Origin: Azospirillum oryzae
GTDB lineage: Bacteria > Pseudomonadota > Alphaproteobacteria > Azospirillales > Azospirillaceae
Reading direction: 5' to 3'
NCBI RefSeq assembly: GCF_008364795.1
Contig: NZ_VTTM01000005.1
Coordinates: 248,001-312,000 of the forward strand
DNA length: 64,000 nucleotides
Position 1 is the first letter of the stretch. Each line of letters begins with the position of its first letter. Below are positions 42,991-51,527 of the stretch, one piece after another. Both the position numbers and the translations under genes were made by a program. Under the pieces are notes generated by a model, which saw only the letters and a program-made list of their open reading frames with translations, was not told the DNA's origin and ran no database searches.

Positions 42991-43626
42991 GTGATCCGCC
43001 TGCCGCGCTTTCTTCAACCGCTATTACCGCTCGGTCGCCCAGGTGGTGGCCGTAGTGTATCGAGTGCAATCACAGGCTTTTCTGTGGCGCAGCAAGCTAA
43101 AAGCAAGTGGTGTTGGTCGGCCGTCGCAGAGGGGATTGGTTACTACTATAATGTGTCGTCCAAATGGAGCCAATGTGATATTGTAAATGGCGAGTTGGGC
43201 CGTAGTGATTGTTGCAGTCCTGGAAACGATAAGGTCTGCAATACCTCGGGCCGCCTTGGGACGGCATTGGCGCGCATAGGGCACCTTGTTCGTCTGCAAG
43301 CTGGGCCTACGGCGTTCGTTGATGTACGAAGCGAGATTTCCGCGGGACAGCCGCTTGGAGTTAGAGTCGCGTGGCAAGGTGGGAATGCCCATTTCATTGC
43401 TGTACAGGGATATTTTATCGATGGTGCTGGGAACGAATGGCTCGATCTAGTTGATCCTGATCCCATGGTGATCGTCACCACAGAGAGATTCAACGATGTC
43501 GCAAATCGGTACCGTGGTAGTGGTAGCTGGACGACAAGTTATTTTACAGCGCGAGCGCCCATAGCTTCTGGCAGCAATCCGCCAGGACCGACGGGGTCAG
43601 GAGCTCCGGACCTTCCGGCCCCATAA
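42991..43626 (+). CDS. Papain-like cysteine protease (C39/C70-like)
   Basis: A 211-residue protein, GTG start four bases after AGGAGA. The middle has a papain-like active site: Q34/Q35 and Cys41 in Q-Q-A-K-S-K-W-C-W-S-A-V-A, His134 in G-G-N-A-H-F-I-A-V-Q-G-Y, and an Asp near 152-155 in L-D-L-V-D-P. The Q-x-x-x-x-W-C-W-x-A layout is that of papain-like/AvrRpt2-type peptidases. Four further Cys (62, 74, 75, 83) may be structural. No cleavable signal is obvious; the first 25 residues are basic/Pro-rich. DNA is AT-richer than the host. It is followed 46 bases later by a gene of unknown function, probably a functional partner. Confidence 0.75.
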   Translation: MIRLPRFLQPLLPLGRPGGGRSVSSAITGFSVAQQAKSKWCWSAVAEGIGYYYNVSSKWSQCDIVNGELGRSDCCSPGNDKVCNTSGRLGTALARIGHLVRLQAGPTAFVDVRSEISAGQPLGVRVAWQGGNAHFIAVQGYFIDGAGNEWLDLVDPDPMVIVTTERFNDVANRYRGSGSWTTSYFTARAPIASGSNPPGPTGSGAPDLPAP

Positions 43627-43672
43627 CCGTGTTTAGGGATCAGGCATTTGCTGTCTGGACTAGGAGGTACAC

Positions 43673-44212
43673 ATGAGCATCCGGACATCGCAGCAACCTG
43701 AAGGTGGTCTGGACCTGATACGCCGAGCAGTGGCAGATCTGCCTACGCATGTATTCAGGGAAGCTAGACAGCGACTAATGGCAGCTCCGCCGCTGCGGGT
43801 TTATCAATCTGCCCTAGGCGACCTCAACGATCGCGGGAGTATGGAGCGTGCTGTACCTGTGGCTTGGAGGTACTTGATCGTAACAGACGAGCGCCATCCT
43901 TCCGCTGTTGTCACAATGGATCTGCGCAACGACCGCGGAAAATGGTATGTTGGCGCAATTCAGAGAGGGCCGATGGCGCATCTTCTTGCAGAAGCAGCAC
44001 AAGTTGCGGAAGTGACGGTTGGAAATACGGATGATGAGTACGAGGCAAGAATCTTGGAAATACCGGCGCTCTATAGAGCGGCATTGTGGCTTCACGGACC
44101 AAGTGATTTCTACATTCCTTTGGAAAGAAATGACAGGAATTCTTTGGGTGTCGACTCTTACTATCTAAGTCACGTAAAAGAGGCGGCGTCAACGGGGGAG
44201 CCGGCCGAATAA
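43673..44212 (+). CDS. Partner of the papain-like protease, unknown function
   Basis: A 179-residue protein starting at ATG 43673 with AGGAGG five bases upstream. No family recognised. It looks soluble, with a two-layer pattern: strands W-R-Y-L-I-V-T-D and S-A-V-V-T-M-D-L-R near 66-85, then an acidic/aromatic C-terminal half. Same AT-richer composition and strand as the protease. Possible roles are inhibitor/immunity, adaptor or substrate; nothing in the sequence decides. Confidence 0.6.
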   Translation: MSIRTSQQPEGGLDLIRRAVADLPTHVFREARQRLMAAPPLRVYQSALGDLNDRGSMERAVPVAWRYLIVTDERHPSAVVTMDLRNDRGKWYVGAIQRGPMAHLLAEAAQVAEVTVGNTDDEYEARILEIPALYRAALWLHGPSDFYIPLERNDRNSLGVDSYYLSHVKEAASTGEPAE

Positions 44213-44351
44213 ACTTCTAGTATGACAAGGTAATACTGTTGATCTCACAGCCCATTTTGAAAAGTGACGCTTGCGGTGTGAGGGGCTGAGACGCCGGCTG
44301 TTGAGAGTGTCAGGAATTTCGTGCTTGGCGAAGGCGGTTTCAATCAGGCGG
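44213..44351. other. Junction between protease pair and IS66 remnant
   Basis: 139 bases. Composition switches from AT-rich to GC-rich near 44250. No gene seen. Confidence 0.4.
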
Positions 44352-44423
44352 TCATCGACGGCGCACGTCGCAGGGCTCCAGCGCCAGATAGATGCGCACA
44401 CCGGCCGAGATCGACAGCATCAT
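44352..44423 (-). pseudogene. tnpB: IS66 TnpB, first 23 codons
   Basis: Start ATG-ATG overlaps the tnpA stop (ATGA). Reads L-S-I-S-A-G-V-R-I-Y-L-A-L-E-P-C-D-V-R, the TnpB N-terminus, then leaves the family sequence and stops. A full TnpB is about 115 residues. Confidence 0.8.
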
Positions 44424-44995
44424 GGCCGCTCCAGCACGCTGATCACCCGGCGCAATGCTTCGGCATCGACATCCCGACCGACCCGCAGCAGCCGTCCGTC
44501 AGCCAACTCGATCTCGATCATGCTGGCACCGCATGGAGCTGGCGGCGTGAGGGGAAGAGCCGGCGTGGTGTCCGCCACCTCCACTGGCGCAAAGACGGGC
44601 GGCGGTTCGGCCGGGGTGAGCATCTGGCGGCGCCAGCGGAACAGCAGGCTGGGATCGACCCCGCGCCGCCGGGCGACCAGCGACACGCTCACGCCCGGCT
44701 CGCAGGTTTCCGCCACCAGCTGCTCTTTCTCCGCCTGCGACCAATACCGCCGGCGGGGTGCCGCCTCGACGATCTCCATCACCAAGGGTGCGCTTGCCGT
44801 CATAGGGACAGCACCAGGACTATCCCTATGACGGCGAGCGCTCACCTTCTCCGCAGCGGCAAAGCGGCGTGACCATCGCCCCAGAGCCCAGCGTCCAATT
44901 CCATGAGCTTCAGCGTAGGCTTTCAGCGTCAGCCCGCTGCCCTTCCAGGCCTCAACATGACTGCGCCAATAGCTCTCCAGATCCTGACCCAACAT
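44420..44995 (-). CDS. tnpA: IS66 accessory protein TnpA
   Basis: A 191-residue, apparently intact IS66 TnpA: N-terminal W-R-S-H-V-E-A-W-K-G-S-G-L-T-L-K-A-Y-A-E segment, HTH region Y-W-S-Q-A-E-K-E-Q-L-V-A-E and V-S-L-V-A-R-R-R-G-V-D-P-S-L-L-F-R-W, and the D-A-E-A-L-R-R-V tail. Its partner genes are truncated or missing, so it is orphaned. Confidence 0.82.
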   Translation of the reverse strand: MLGQDLESYWRSHVEAWKGSGLTLKAYAEAHGIGRWALGRWSRRFAAAEKVSARRHRDSPGAVPMTASAPLVMEIVEAAPRRRYWSQAEKEQLVAETCEPGVSVSLVARRRGVDPSLLFRWRRQMLTPAEPPPVFAPVEVADTTPALPLTPPAPCGASMIEIELADGRLLRVGRDVDAEALRRVISVLERP

Positions 44996-45076
44996 CCTCT
45001 TACCCCGCTGAGCTGCGACCAGCGGAATATTTCATGAACCACGATCACGTCGGATGTGTCGTTACGCAACGCTTAC

Positions 45077-45398
45077 GGACTACATGCTGGCCCGCTGGAA
45101 CGGCTTCACCCGTTTTCTCCGTGACGGCCGGGTCTGCCTGACGAACAATTCCGCCGAACGGGCGTTGCACGGCATCGCTCTGGGCAGACGGGCATGGCTA
45201 TTCTGCGGCTCGGACCGAGGCGGGCAGCGCACAGCCGCCATGTACAGCCTGATCGTGAACGCCAAGATGAACGACATCGATCCGCGGGCATGGTTGGCTG
45301 GTGTGCTGGCGCGCATCATCGATTTGCCGCAAACCCGACTCGACGAACTGCTCCCTTGGGAATGGAAGCGGCTGCATCAGACGACCACTGCGGCTTGA
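45077..45398 (+). pseudogene. tnpC: IS66 TnpC, C-terminal fragment on the plus strand
   Basis: About 105 residues beginning D-Y-M-L-A-R-W-N-G-F-T-R-F-L, then N-N-S-A-E-R-A-L-H-G-I-A-L-G-R-R-A-W-L-F-C-G-S-D with the catalytic Glu, and D-E-L-L-P-W-E-W near the end. It is a different IS66 subtype from the piece at 39867/41598 and runs in the opposite direction. Confidence 0.82.
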
Positions 45399-45462
45399 GC
45401 ACACATATGACCAGGACCCGCACCCTCAGGACATCGAGCTGACCGGCCGCCGAGCGGCCGCG

Positions 45463-45600
45463 TCACCCACCGGATGGATACATCAATTCGAGCAGGGCGG
45501 CGGCATCGCCGCCTCGGACCGAATAGTGGCTGATCCGGTCGCTGGTCGGCGGCGCCACGGCGACGACCCAGGTCGCTTTGAACAGGTCGAGCGCCATCAG
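45463..45600 (-). pseudogene. IS110-family transposase, N-terminal fragment
   Basis: Reads M-A-L-D-L-F-K-A-T-W-V-V-A-V, the IS110 start with the first catalytic Asp, then G-G-D-A-A-A-L-L-E-L-M and a stop. The rest of the gene is lost. Different in sequence from the complete IS110. Confidence 0.6.
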
Positions 45601-45901
45601 CAGGATCCCGTCCGAGGGTGAGGCGGACGAAGGGGGCGGGATCAAAGTTCGAAGCTGCCTACCCCCAATGAGGGGTCAACTTTGCTCGCTGAAACACACC
45701 AGATGGGCATCACTCCGTCAGACCGCGAGGCTTTCGACAGAGCAAGGCACTCTAAGCATCAGATTGGTGCGCCCTCCCGTACAGGTGCGCGAGGCCCGGC
45801 CCCGTACGCTCCTTCCCCGGCCTCTTGCACCGTTTCTGCACCATCCGTCGGCCTTGATGCCCTGTTCCCGGATGACGTCTCAGAGCCTCAGTGTTGCGCT
45901 C
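45601..45901. other. Gap at the 3' end of the large-protein operon
   Basis: About 300 bases between the IS110 scrap and the stop of the 786-residue gene. No gene or T-tailed hairpin that I can support. Confidence 0.4.
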
Positions 45902-48262
45902 TCATGCCGTTGGAGGTGGGTCGAGCCGGAATGATCCTGGGTCAAGGCTAAGTTCGCGAAGAGCTGGGTCGAGCCTGAACCCCTTCTTGTTGATCTTTGG
46001 ATCATCGGGTGCATCGACCCAGCGGGGTGCAATCACTTGTCTGGAGCCGCCCACGCCGCTGTTGTTCATGGCCGCGAGAAGTTGCGTGACTATGCGTTGC
46101 TGGGCGGTCCGCGCTCCCGCAGCGTCCGGTTCTCCTACCGCCTTCCAAACGGCTTCCAGCTTGGGGCCCATGTAGCCACCTTTCACGACGTGGGCCGGGC
46201 GGTAAACATGCCAGCGGGTCACCAAAGCCATCGCCTGCTCCGAGGAAAAGATGTCCGACAGCGTGGCAACGCTGTCCTTTCTGAGAGGCGTCGATGCAAT
46301 GCTAGCCAGCCGAAACCGGGCCATGTCCCACATCCGCGACCGATAGCCCGGGACAGAACGCCCCGCCATTACCCATCGGTAGAAGGCGTGCCAGTTGCGC
46401 AGATAGGCACCTTCATTCCTGATCTTCCGAATCAACTTAACTGCCCAGGTCTCGCTCTCAAGTCCGATACCGCCAAAATAGGCACGCAAAGACTTATTCC
46501 AACATTTTCCAAAGGCCTTATCGGATTGGATGCCAAAAAACCCAATGGCTTTGCTGTATCCATCAAATCCGCCAGCGCGGCTTTCAATCGCTTTGAGATA
46601 GGCTATGTAGGCCGCCAACTCTCCATCGACCGCCTTCGCCGTCCAGTGAAAAGGACCAACCGACACTGCAACATCATCATATGAGTTCACAGAATCAAAG
46701 AATCCGTTGCATTCCTGTTCGGATATTGCACGAATAACTTTGAAGGTGGAGAGCATTTCCGCGTTTCCCGGTGAACGAATACTCTCGCTGGACACACCAC
46801 AAAGGGATTCTGGCAAAATCTCAGCATCAGGGTGGCAATGGAACGGCGGTTCAGACACTGGCCCACCCCAATCCTCCCAGGATTGGTAGCGACCAATTGC
46901 AACGAGATCGCTCAATTCCATGGTGTCCGGCGGGGCGCCCCCGTAATATCCAGTGAAATCGGCGACGAACATACGGGTCTTCGGCACCACCAATTCGTCG
47001 TGAGACCAGAGATTCCCATAGCTCGGGCGTGGCTCTTGACGCGGACGGCCGTTCTGATCCAACTCATCGGCGAGGAACGCACTGATCACAACCGGGCAGC
47101 GAAATCCACCGCGTTTCCAGAGACCAATCAGATGCCGCGTCTGCTGATTGGCACTGCCGCTCACGTGCCCCTTGTAGATCGCCGGATTGGCGCAGCCCTC
47201 TATGTTGCGGTAAAGTGGTAGTTCCGCCGCCGACGCGCCACGGATGCGCGCGATCTGTGACATTTTAGCGTAAATTTGAAATTCACGCAGCGCCCACTCG
47301 AGCTTCTGATATTGGTTCTCGGCATCCGTAGTTGCCAACGCGAAGCCGAGTTCCGCGAGATCGTCTCGCAGTGCTTTGTGAAAAGGTCCAGTCCCCTCCT
47401 CTGCATCGGCGCCGATCACCGCGTCGGCAACGGGATCGTTGGCACAGCCGTCGACGAGGTGTTTGCGCACGTGTTGTAGAAACAGTCGCGTCGGCACGAT
47501 TTCTTGCCGCGTATCCGCGCGATCCGTCGGATCGCCTTGTTGGAACTCCGGTCGCTGCCACGCTAGGGTCACGGTGAGAGCGCAGACACCCGGAGCATCG
47601 CTGGTGACGACGGGCATGGGAAGACGAACCGCGTCGTCATCGCTCCCATCGTCACGTTCGCCGCAGGTAACGGGCGCATCGTAGCGACCAGCCAGGAATC
47701 GAGAGAGCGCGTGAGGCCCCCAAGCAGGATCTCCCGGCTTTATAAGGCCACCGGCGTCCGGCGCCCTCATGATGATCCCGTTCTTCAAACCCTTTGGGGA
47801 CAACAGCGACTGCTCCAAGAACTCGCGTGTGAGCTCGACCGGGCCGTACCAGGCTAATATCGGAGCCCTACCGAGAGCTGGGATCGCATGCATGTCTAAC
47901 GCGGCGGTGTGCCACGTTGAAACTGCACGAACAAGAATGATCCCCTTTCTCGGGAGCCGTGCGTAACTCGCATCGGATATCCGGCCGTCATCGATCTTCA
48001 GAGATTCCGGTGTGGGCAATGCGCCCGCCTGATCCGGATCAATCTTGAACCGCATATGCCCTGGAAAGATCGGCCGCACCTGCGGCGGATTCTGCGGCGC
48101 CGGAAGGGGAAAACGCAATACGAGGCTTTCTGACGGAGGCGTCGTCGAGTCCGTGCGGGGATCGAAGGGTGTTTCTGTAACGACCAGACGGTCGATCTCG
48201 CTCCCGATCTTTGCCCGGTCCGCGGCGTCGAATGGAAAGCGCAGGCGCACGACTTTGCTCAT
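45902..48262 (-). CDS. Large protein with peptidoglycan-binding-like segment, unknown function (gene 3 of 3)
   Basis: A 786-residue protein without signal peptide or membrane helix. Around residues 300-340 (L-R-D-D-L-A-E-L-G-F ... W-A-L-R-E-F-Q-I-Y-A-K-M) it resembles a peptidoglycan-binding_1-type three-helix motif. Around 510-540 it reads S-E-Q-E-C-N-G-F-F-D-S-V-N-S-Y-D followed by S-V-G-P-F-H-W-T, a Glu-then-Asp layout reminiscent of lysozyme-like glycosidases; that is inference only. The last 200 residues are helical and Trp/Arg-rich (R-N-W-H-A-F-Y-R-W, M-W-D-M-A-R-F-R). It starts 13 bases after the stop of the 1083-residue gene and so is co-transcribed. Composition is lower in GC than the host operons. 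Confidence 0.65.
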   Translation of the reverse strand: MSKVVRLRFPFDAADRAKIGSEIDRLVVTETPFDPRTDSTTPPSESLVLRFPLPAPQNPPQVRPIFPGHMRFKIDPDQAGALPTPESLKIDDGRISDASYARLPRKGIILVRAVSTWHTAALDMHAIPALGRAPILAWYGPVELTREFLEQSLLSPKGLKNGIIMRAPDAGGLIKPGDPAWGPHALSRFLAGRYDAPVTCGERDDGSDDDAVRLPMPVVTSDAPGVCALTVTLAWQRPEFQQGDPTDRADTRQEIVPTRLFLQHVRKHLVDGCANDPVADAVIGADAEEGTGPFHKALRDDLAELGFALATTDAENQYQKLEWALREFQIYAKMSQIARIRGASAAELPLYRNIEGCANPAIYKGHVSGSANQQTRHLIGLWKRGGFRCPVVISAFLADELDQNGRPRQEPRPSYGNLWSHDELVVPKTRMFVADFTGYYGGAPPDTMELSDLVAIGRYQSWEDWGGPVSEPPFHCHPDAEILPESLCGVSSESIRSPGNAEMLSTFKVIRAISEQECNGFFDSVNSYDDVAVSVGPFHWTAKAVDGELAAYIAYLKAIESRAGGFDGYSKAIGFFGIQSDKAFGKCWNKSLRAYFGGIGLESETWAVKLIRKIRNEGAYLRNWHAFYRWVMAGRSVPGYRSRMWDMARFRLASIASTPLRKDSVATLSDIFSSEQAMALVTRWHVYRPAHVVKGGYMGPKLEAVWKAVGEPDAAGARTAQQRIVTQLLAAMNNSGVGGSRQVIAPRWVDAPDDPKINKKGFRLDPALRELSLDPGSFRLDPPPTA

Positions 48263-48275
48263 TAGCGCTGAACTC

Positions 48276-51200
48276 CTACACCGTCAAGACAATGTCACCG
48301 CCATGCGCTTGGCGGCCATAGCCGATAGCGACCAGTTCGTAATGCCACTCCCCAGCCTTGGCGCCGGCGGGCAACGCATCGCTGAAACGCTGGCGGTCGC
48401 CGTCGCACCTCGATCGGGTGAACCCGTAGGCTCCTGGCGCGCGTCGGCGCACCTCGATCCAGCGGTACTCGTCACGATTCCGCCATGTGAGCTCGATTGC
48501 TCCATCGCCCAAATAGCGGGCGGCAAGGTCGGTCGGCGGCCGGAGTTCCCCCAATGCCATGGCCGTCACCTCATTCGATTCCAGACCGCGGATCCGTGTC
48601 CGGGCTAGTCCCCAGGGATCCGCAGGATCAAGCGCGTGCCGGACGGCCACGACACGGAACTGCGTCGGCTTGCCGGGCACTTGATCGACCAGTTCGGCGA
48701 CGAAGCGGGCGTTCTCTTCGGCGGCGAGCATGCCGGGCAGATAATCGGCGACCAGTCGCCACCCGTCGTTGCCAGCCCCGTCGCTAACCTCAACCACAAA
48801 GCCGAGATCGTCCAATGGCCCACCCTGCGTCCATTCGAGCCGCAGCCTTCGCTGCCGATCATCGACGACCGGCGGGGCGGTCGCTCGCAGGAGATTGGGC
48901 GGCGGGGCGATGCGCACATCTGGCACGCGGATCGGACCGATGGCCTCCGACCATGGGCCGGCCTCTTCGGTGTCGCTGATGGCCCGCACCCGGTAGAGAG
49001 AGCGCGTCGGCGCGCGCCCAGGAAGCCGGTCCGTGAACCGCGGACCGATGACTTGGTTCGACCGCCGCTCGAACAGGTCTAAACGGCGGGCCGCGAGATC
49101 ACGCAGATCGTCGTCGCTCAAAGCGTTGGGCTGGTAGCCGAAATGCCCCTCGAGTACACGTTCCACCTCATAGCGGGCAGCGCCGGGGACGCGCTCCCAG
49201 GTCAGTTCGTATGTTGCGTCATCCGCATACCGCGCTCCAGGTTTCGCCCATTTCACACCTCGGCTGGGTTTGGGCGCCGGCGGCGGCGCCTTGCGCCGGA
49301 TGACGATCCGTCGGCTCACAGGAGCGCTAACATTGCCCGGCAGACCTGATGTGTCGGTCGGCGGCCGATTGGGCTTCCCGTCGGTCGCCGTCACATGCAA
49401 GTCGAGCACGCCCGCGTGAAAATCTATTGGTTCGCCGCGGTATTCCGTTGGAATCGCAATGGAAAGGACGTCGGGGTGGCGCGGATATGCGATGACGGGC
49501 GATCCCATGATGGCGGCTTGCCAATTCGGAATTTGATCCAACTGATCGATCATGGCGGCGCGCGGATCCCGATCCTCGAGGTCCTCGAAGAGCCAAAGAT
49601 CTGGCCCTTGCGGAGTCGCCGCAAAGGAAGCTCCAAAAAAATGCAGATACAGATCCAGCGCCTCGCTTGGCGGCAACGTCCCGTCCACAATGGGGGACAC
49701 GCGGATCGCTATGGCTTTGCGCGGCCGGGACCCGCGTTGCTCCAGTTGAGCGTCAGCGATGGTCAGAGCTATGGGCGAGCGGCGATTCTCCGCGCTACAA
49801 TGCACAAGGTTGGACGCCGCTTCAGTTGCGTAAACGACCGCGTCCCCTGGCGAAGGAGCAAGCCCGGCCGACTTGCGGACGCGAACGGTGGCGCCTAGGG
49901 TCGTTGGCTCATCGCGCAGAATGAGAAATTGAGAGGAAGGCGTGACGAGCCGACAACCGGCAAGTGTGCGCCCAACATCCCGCGGGATGGCGGCTCCCTT
50001 CGGTGCGAGCGGGTCACCAAGGGTAACGTCCGCCTGCACGTGTGAGAGTTCCCCCAGTTTTTCGTGATCGATCCGCGTCACGATGACCGGCCGGGTGGTC
50101 TGGAGGCTCCAGGTGACCGCAACGCGGAACCCCGCGCAGTCGGGCGCCGCGAAATCCTCGCGCGAATCCCACAGAATCTCGATTGGCACGCTGACCCTCT
50201 GCGCGGCACCATCGACGTCCAACGCGAGCGGCGGGGAGCCTCCAAGCCGCGGCGGCGGTGGAGAGAGGTCGTCGACGAGCGTGACACTATCTTCCGTCGC
50301 CCTGCTCCCAACGACGCCAAACAAATCGACACCCCGTACACGGTAACTGCACTCGCCCTCCATTGGCGGCCACTGCATGCTGGGCGCGTCAATCCACGCC
50401 GGCGGCGGGGGCCCTTCCGCCGGCGGCTTTCGGAGGATCACCCGGCTGGCGCCCGGCAACACCTCGAACTCCTGCCCCTGCACGGGCGGCTGGAGACGCT
50501 CCACCTGATAAAGGACAGGACCATGTGTCAGGAGCCTCTTGGGTCTGGGTGGAATCGGCGATTCCCAAAACAGTGCCGCCGCGTACGCGGGCGCGCACGG
50601 AAAGCGATCCCCTGAGCAGAACGGCGGCAAACCCTGAGATTTCCGTGGCCAAGCATCCGGTTTGCCGGGCTTGAAGGCAGCGAAGAGCGGATGCTCGACC
50701 GGCCGGCCCAGACGAGGCTCGATCCGCAATGCAGATGGAGGGTCCGGATCACACACCGAGTTCCCGTCAAGCGGATCCGTCTCGGCCACGCTGCCCTCGC
50801 CAACAATGAGCCTATAGCGGATCTTCGTTTGGTCGATCAGCCCCTCCGGCAGGAGATCATCCCACCCAAGACCAAGGAATTTTGCGTATTCGAACCGAAC
50901 AGCCAGCGCGAGGAGATTCCTCACAGCCGCTTCCCTATAGAAGGACATTACGTCGTGAAGACGCGTGGGATCACCCTGCTTAATCTCATCAATCGTCGGG
51001 TATTTTCCTGTGCGCCAATACAGCTCCGATAGGACCGTGTTCTCGAGATGCGTGTCCCCCATGTGGCTACTGATGTCGTTGAGGGCACTGAGTCTCTCGG
51101 CACGATCGACGCGAGGAGCGGCGAATCGCAGCACGGGCGCCAGAGACACCAACATTGGGATTGCGTCATCGGGAAAGTAAGGGCCGAACGGGGCCTCCCC

Positions 51201-51527
51201 GGAACGATCCGGCCGCCGTGCTCGAGCGTCTGCGATGATTTTCATCTTATCGACGGTCGCCACCCCATGGTTCATGACTACGCCAGGCAAAAGCAGCGGT
51301 CCGTCGGTGTTGAAGACCGGATCCGCTTCCCCATTTTCGTAAACGCGCAAGACGTAGAAACCGTTGGGGGGAAAGCCCAATTCGGGACGCAACGCCCACC
51401 GGACACCGAACACCACACGATTGTCCGGTGCGTCCAGTTTTCTGCGGCAGGCAATTATGTCAATGTCCGTGCCATGAGACAACTTTCCGTTTATCGACGG
51501 GACACGCGGCGGCAGTTCGATCGTCAT
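48276..51527 (-). CDS. Large protein with C-terminal FN3-like modules, unknown function (gene 2 of 3)
   Basis: A 1083-residue soluble protein without signal peptide. The C-terminal third carries at least three fibronectin-III-like modules: about 745-860 (Y-E-L-T-W-E-R-V-P-G-A-A-R-Y-E-V-E-R), 870-985 (L-R-L-E-W-T-Q-G-G ... F-V-V-E-V-S-D) and 995-1083 (P-P-T-D-L-A-A-R-Y ... I-E-L-T-W-R-N-R). The N-terminal 200 residues include an apparently helical stretch (A-E-R-L-S-A-L-N-D-I-S-S-H). The middle is Pro-rich and strand-rich with repeated proline linkers. Start ATG overlaps the stop of the 1572-residue gene by four bases, so the two are made in fixed proportion. FN3 arrays suggest an elongated binding or scaffold role. 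Confidence 0.68.
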   Translation of the reverse strand: MTIELPPRVPSINGKLSHGTDIDIIACRRKLDAPDNRVVFGVRWALRPELGFPPNGFYVLRVYENGEADPVFNTDGPLLLPGVVMNHGVATVDKMKIIADARARRPDRSGEAPFGPYFPDDAIPMLVSLAPVLRFAAPRVDRAERLSALNDISSHMGDTHLENTVLSELYWRTGKYPTIDEIKQGDPTRLHDVMSFYREAAVRNLLALAVRFEYAKFLGLGWDDLLPEGLIDQTKIRYRLIVGEGSVAETDPLDGNSVCDPDPPSALRIEPRLGRPVEHPLFAAFKPGKPDAWPRKSQGLPPFCSGDRFPCAPAYAAALFWESPIPPRPKRLLTHGPVLYQVERLQPPVQGQEFEVLPGASRVILRKPPAEGPPPPAWIDAPSMQWPPMEGECSYRVRGVDLFGVVGSRATEDSVTLVDDLSPPPPRLGGSPPLALDVDGAAQRVSVPIEILWDSREDFAAPDCAGFRVAVTWSLQTTRPVIVTRIDHEKLGELSHVQADVTLGDPLAPKGAAIPRDVGRTLAGCRLVTPSSQFLILRDEPTTLGATVRVRKSAGLAPSPGDAVVYATEAASNLVHCSAENRRSPIALTIADAQLEQRGSRPRKAIAIRVSPIVDGTLPPSEALDLYLHFFGASFAATPQGPDLWLFEDLEDRDPRAAMIDQLDQIPNWQAAIMGSPVIAYPRHPDVLSIAIPTEYRGEPIDFHAGVLDLHVTATDGKPNRPPTDTSGLPGNVSAPVSRRIVIRRKAPPPAPKPSRGVKWAKPGARYADDATYELTWERVPGAARYEVERVLEGHFGYQPNALSDDDLRDLAARRLDLFERRSNQVIGPRFTDRLPGRAPTRSLYRVRAISDTEEAGPWSEAIGPIRVPDVRIAPPPNLLRATAPPVVDDRQRRLRLEWTQGGPLDDLGFVVEVSDGAGNDGWRLVADYLPGMLAAEENARFVAELVDQVPGKPTQFRVVAVRHALDPADPWGLARTRIRGLESNEVTAMALGELRPPTDLAARYLGDGAIELTWRNRDEYRWIEVRRRAPGAYGFTRSRCDGDRQRFSDALPAGAKAGEWHYELVAIGYGRQAHGGDIVLTV

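Larger units (their letters stand above)
44352..45076 (-). mobile_element. IS66-family remnant with left end, nested in another IS66 piece
   Basis: On the minus strand it opens at 45076 with GTAAGCGTTGCGTAACGACA, the GTAAGCG-type IS66 end, then tnpA and the start of tnpB. Base 45077 begins a TnpC C-terminal fragment on the opposite strand. The remnant therefore appears to have landed in, or been joined to, a second IS66. Confidence 0.75.
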
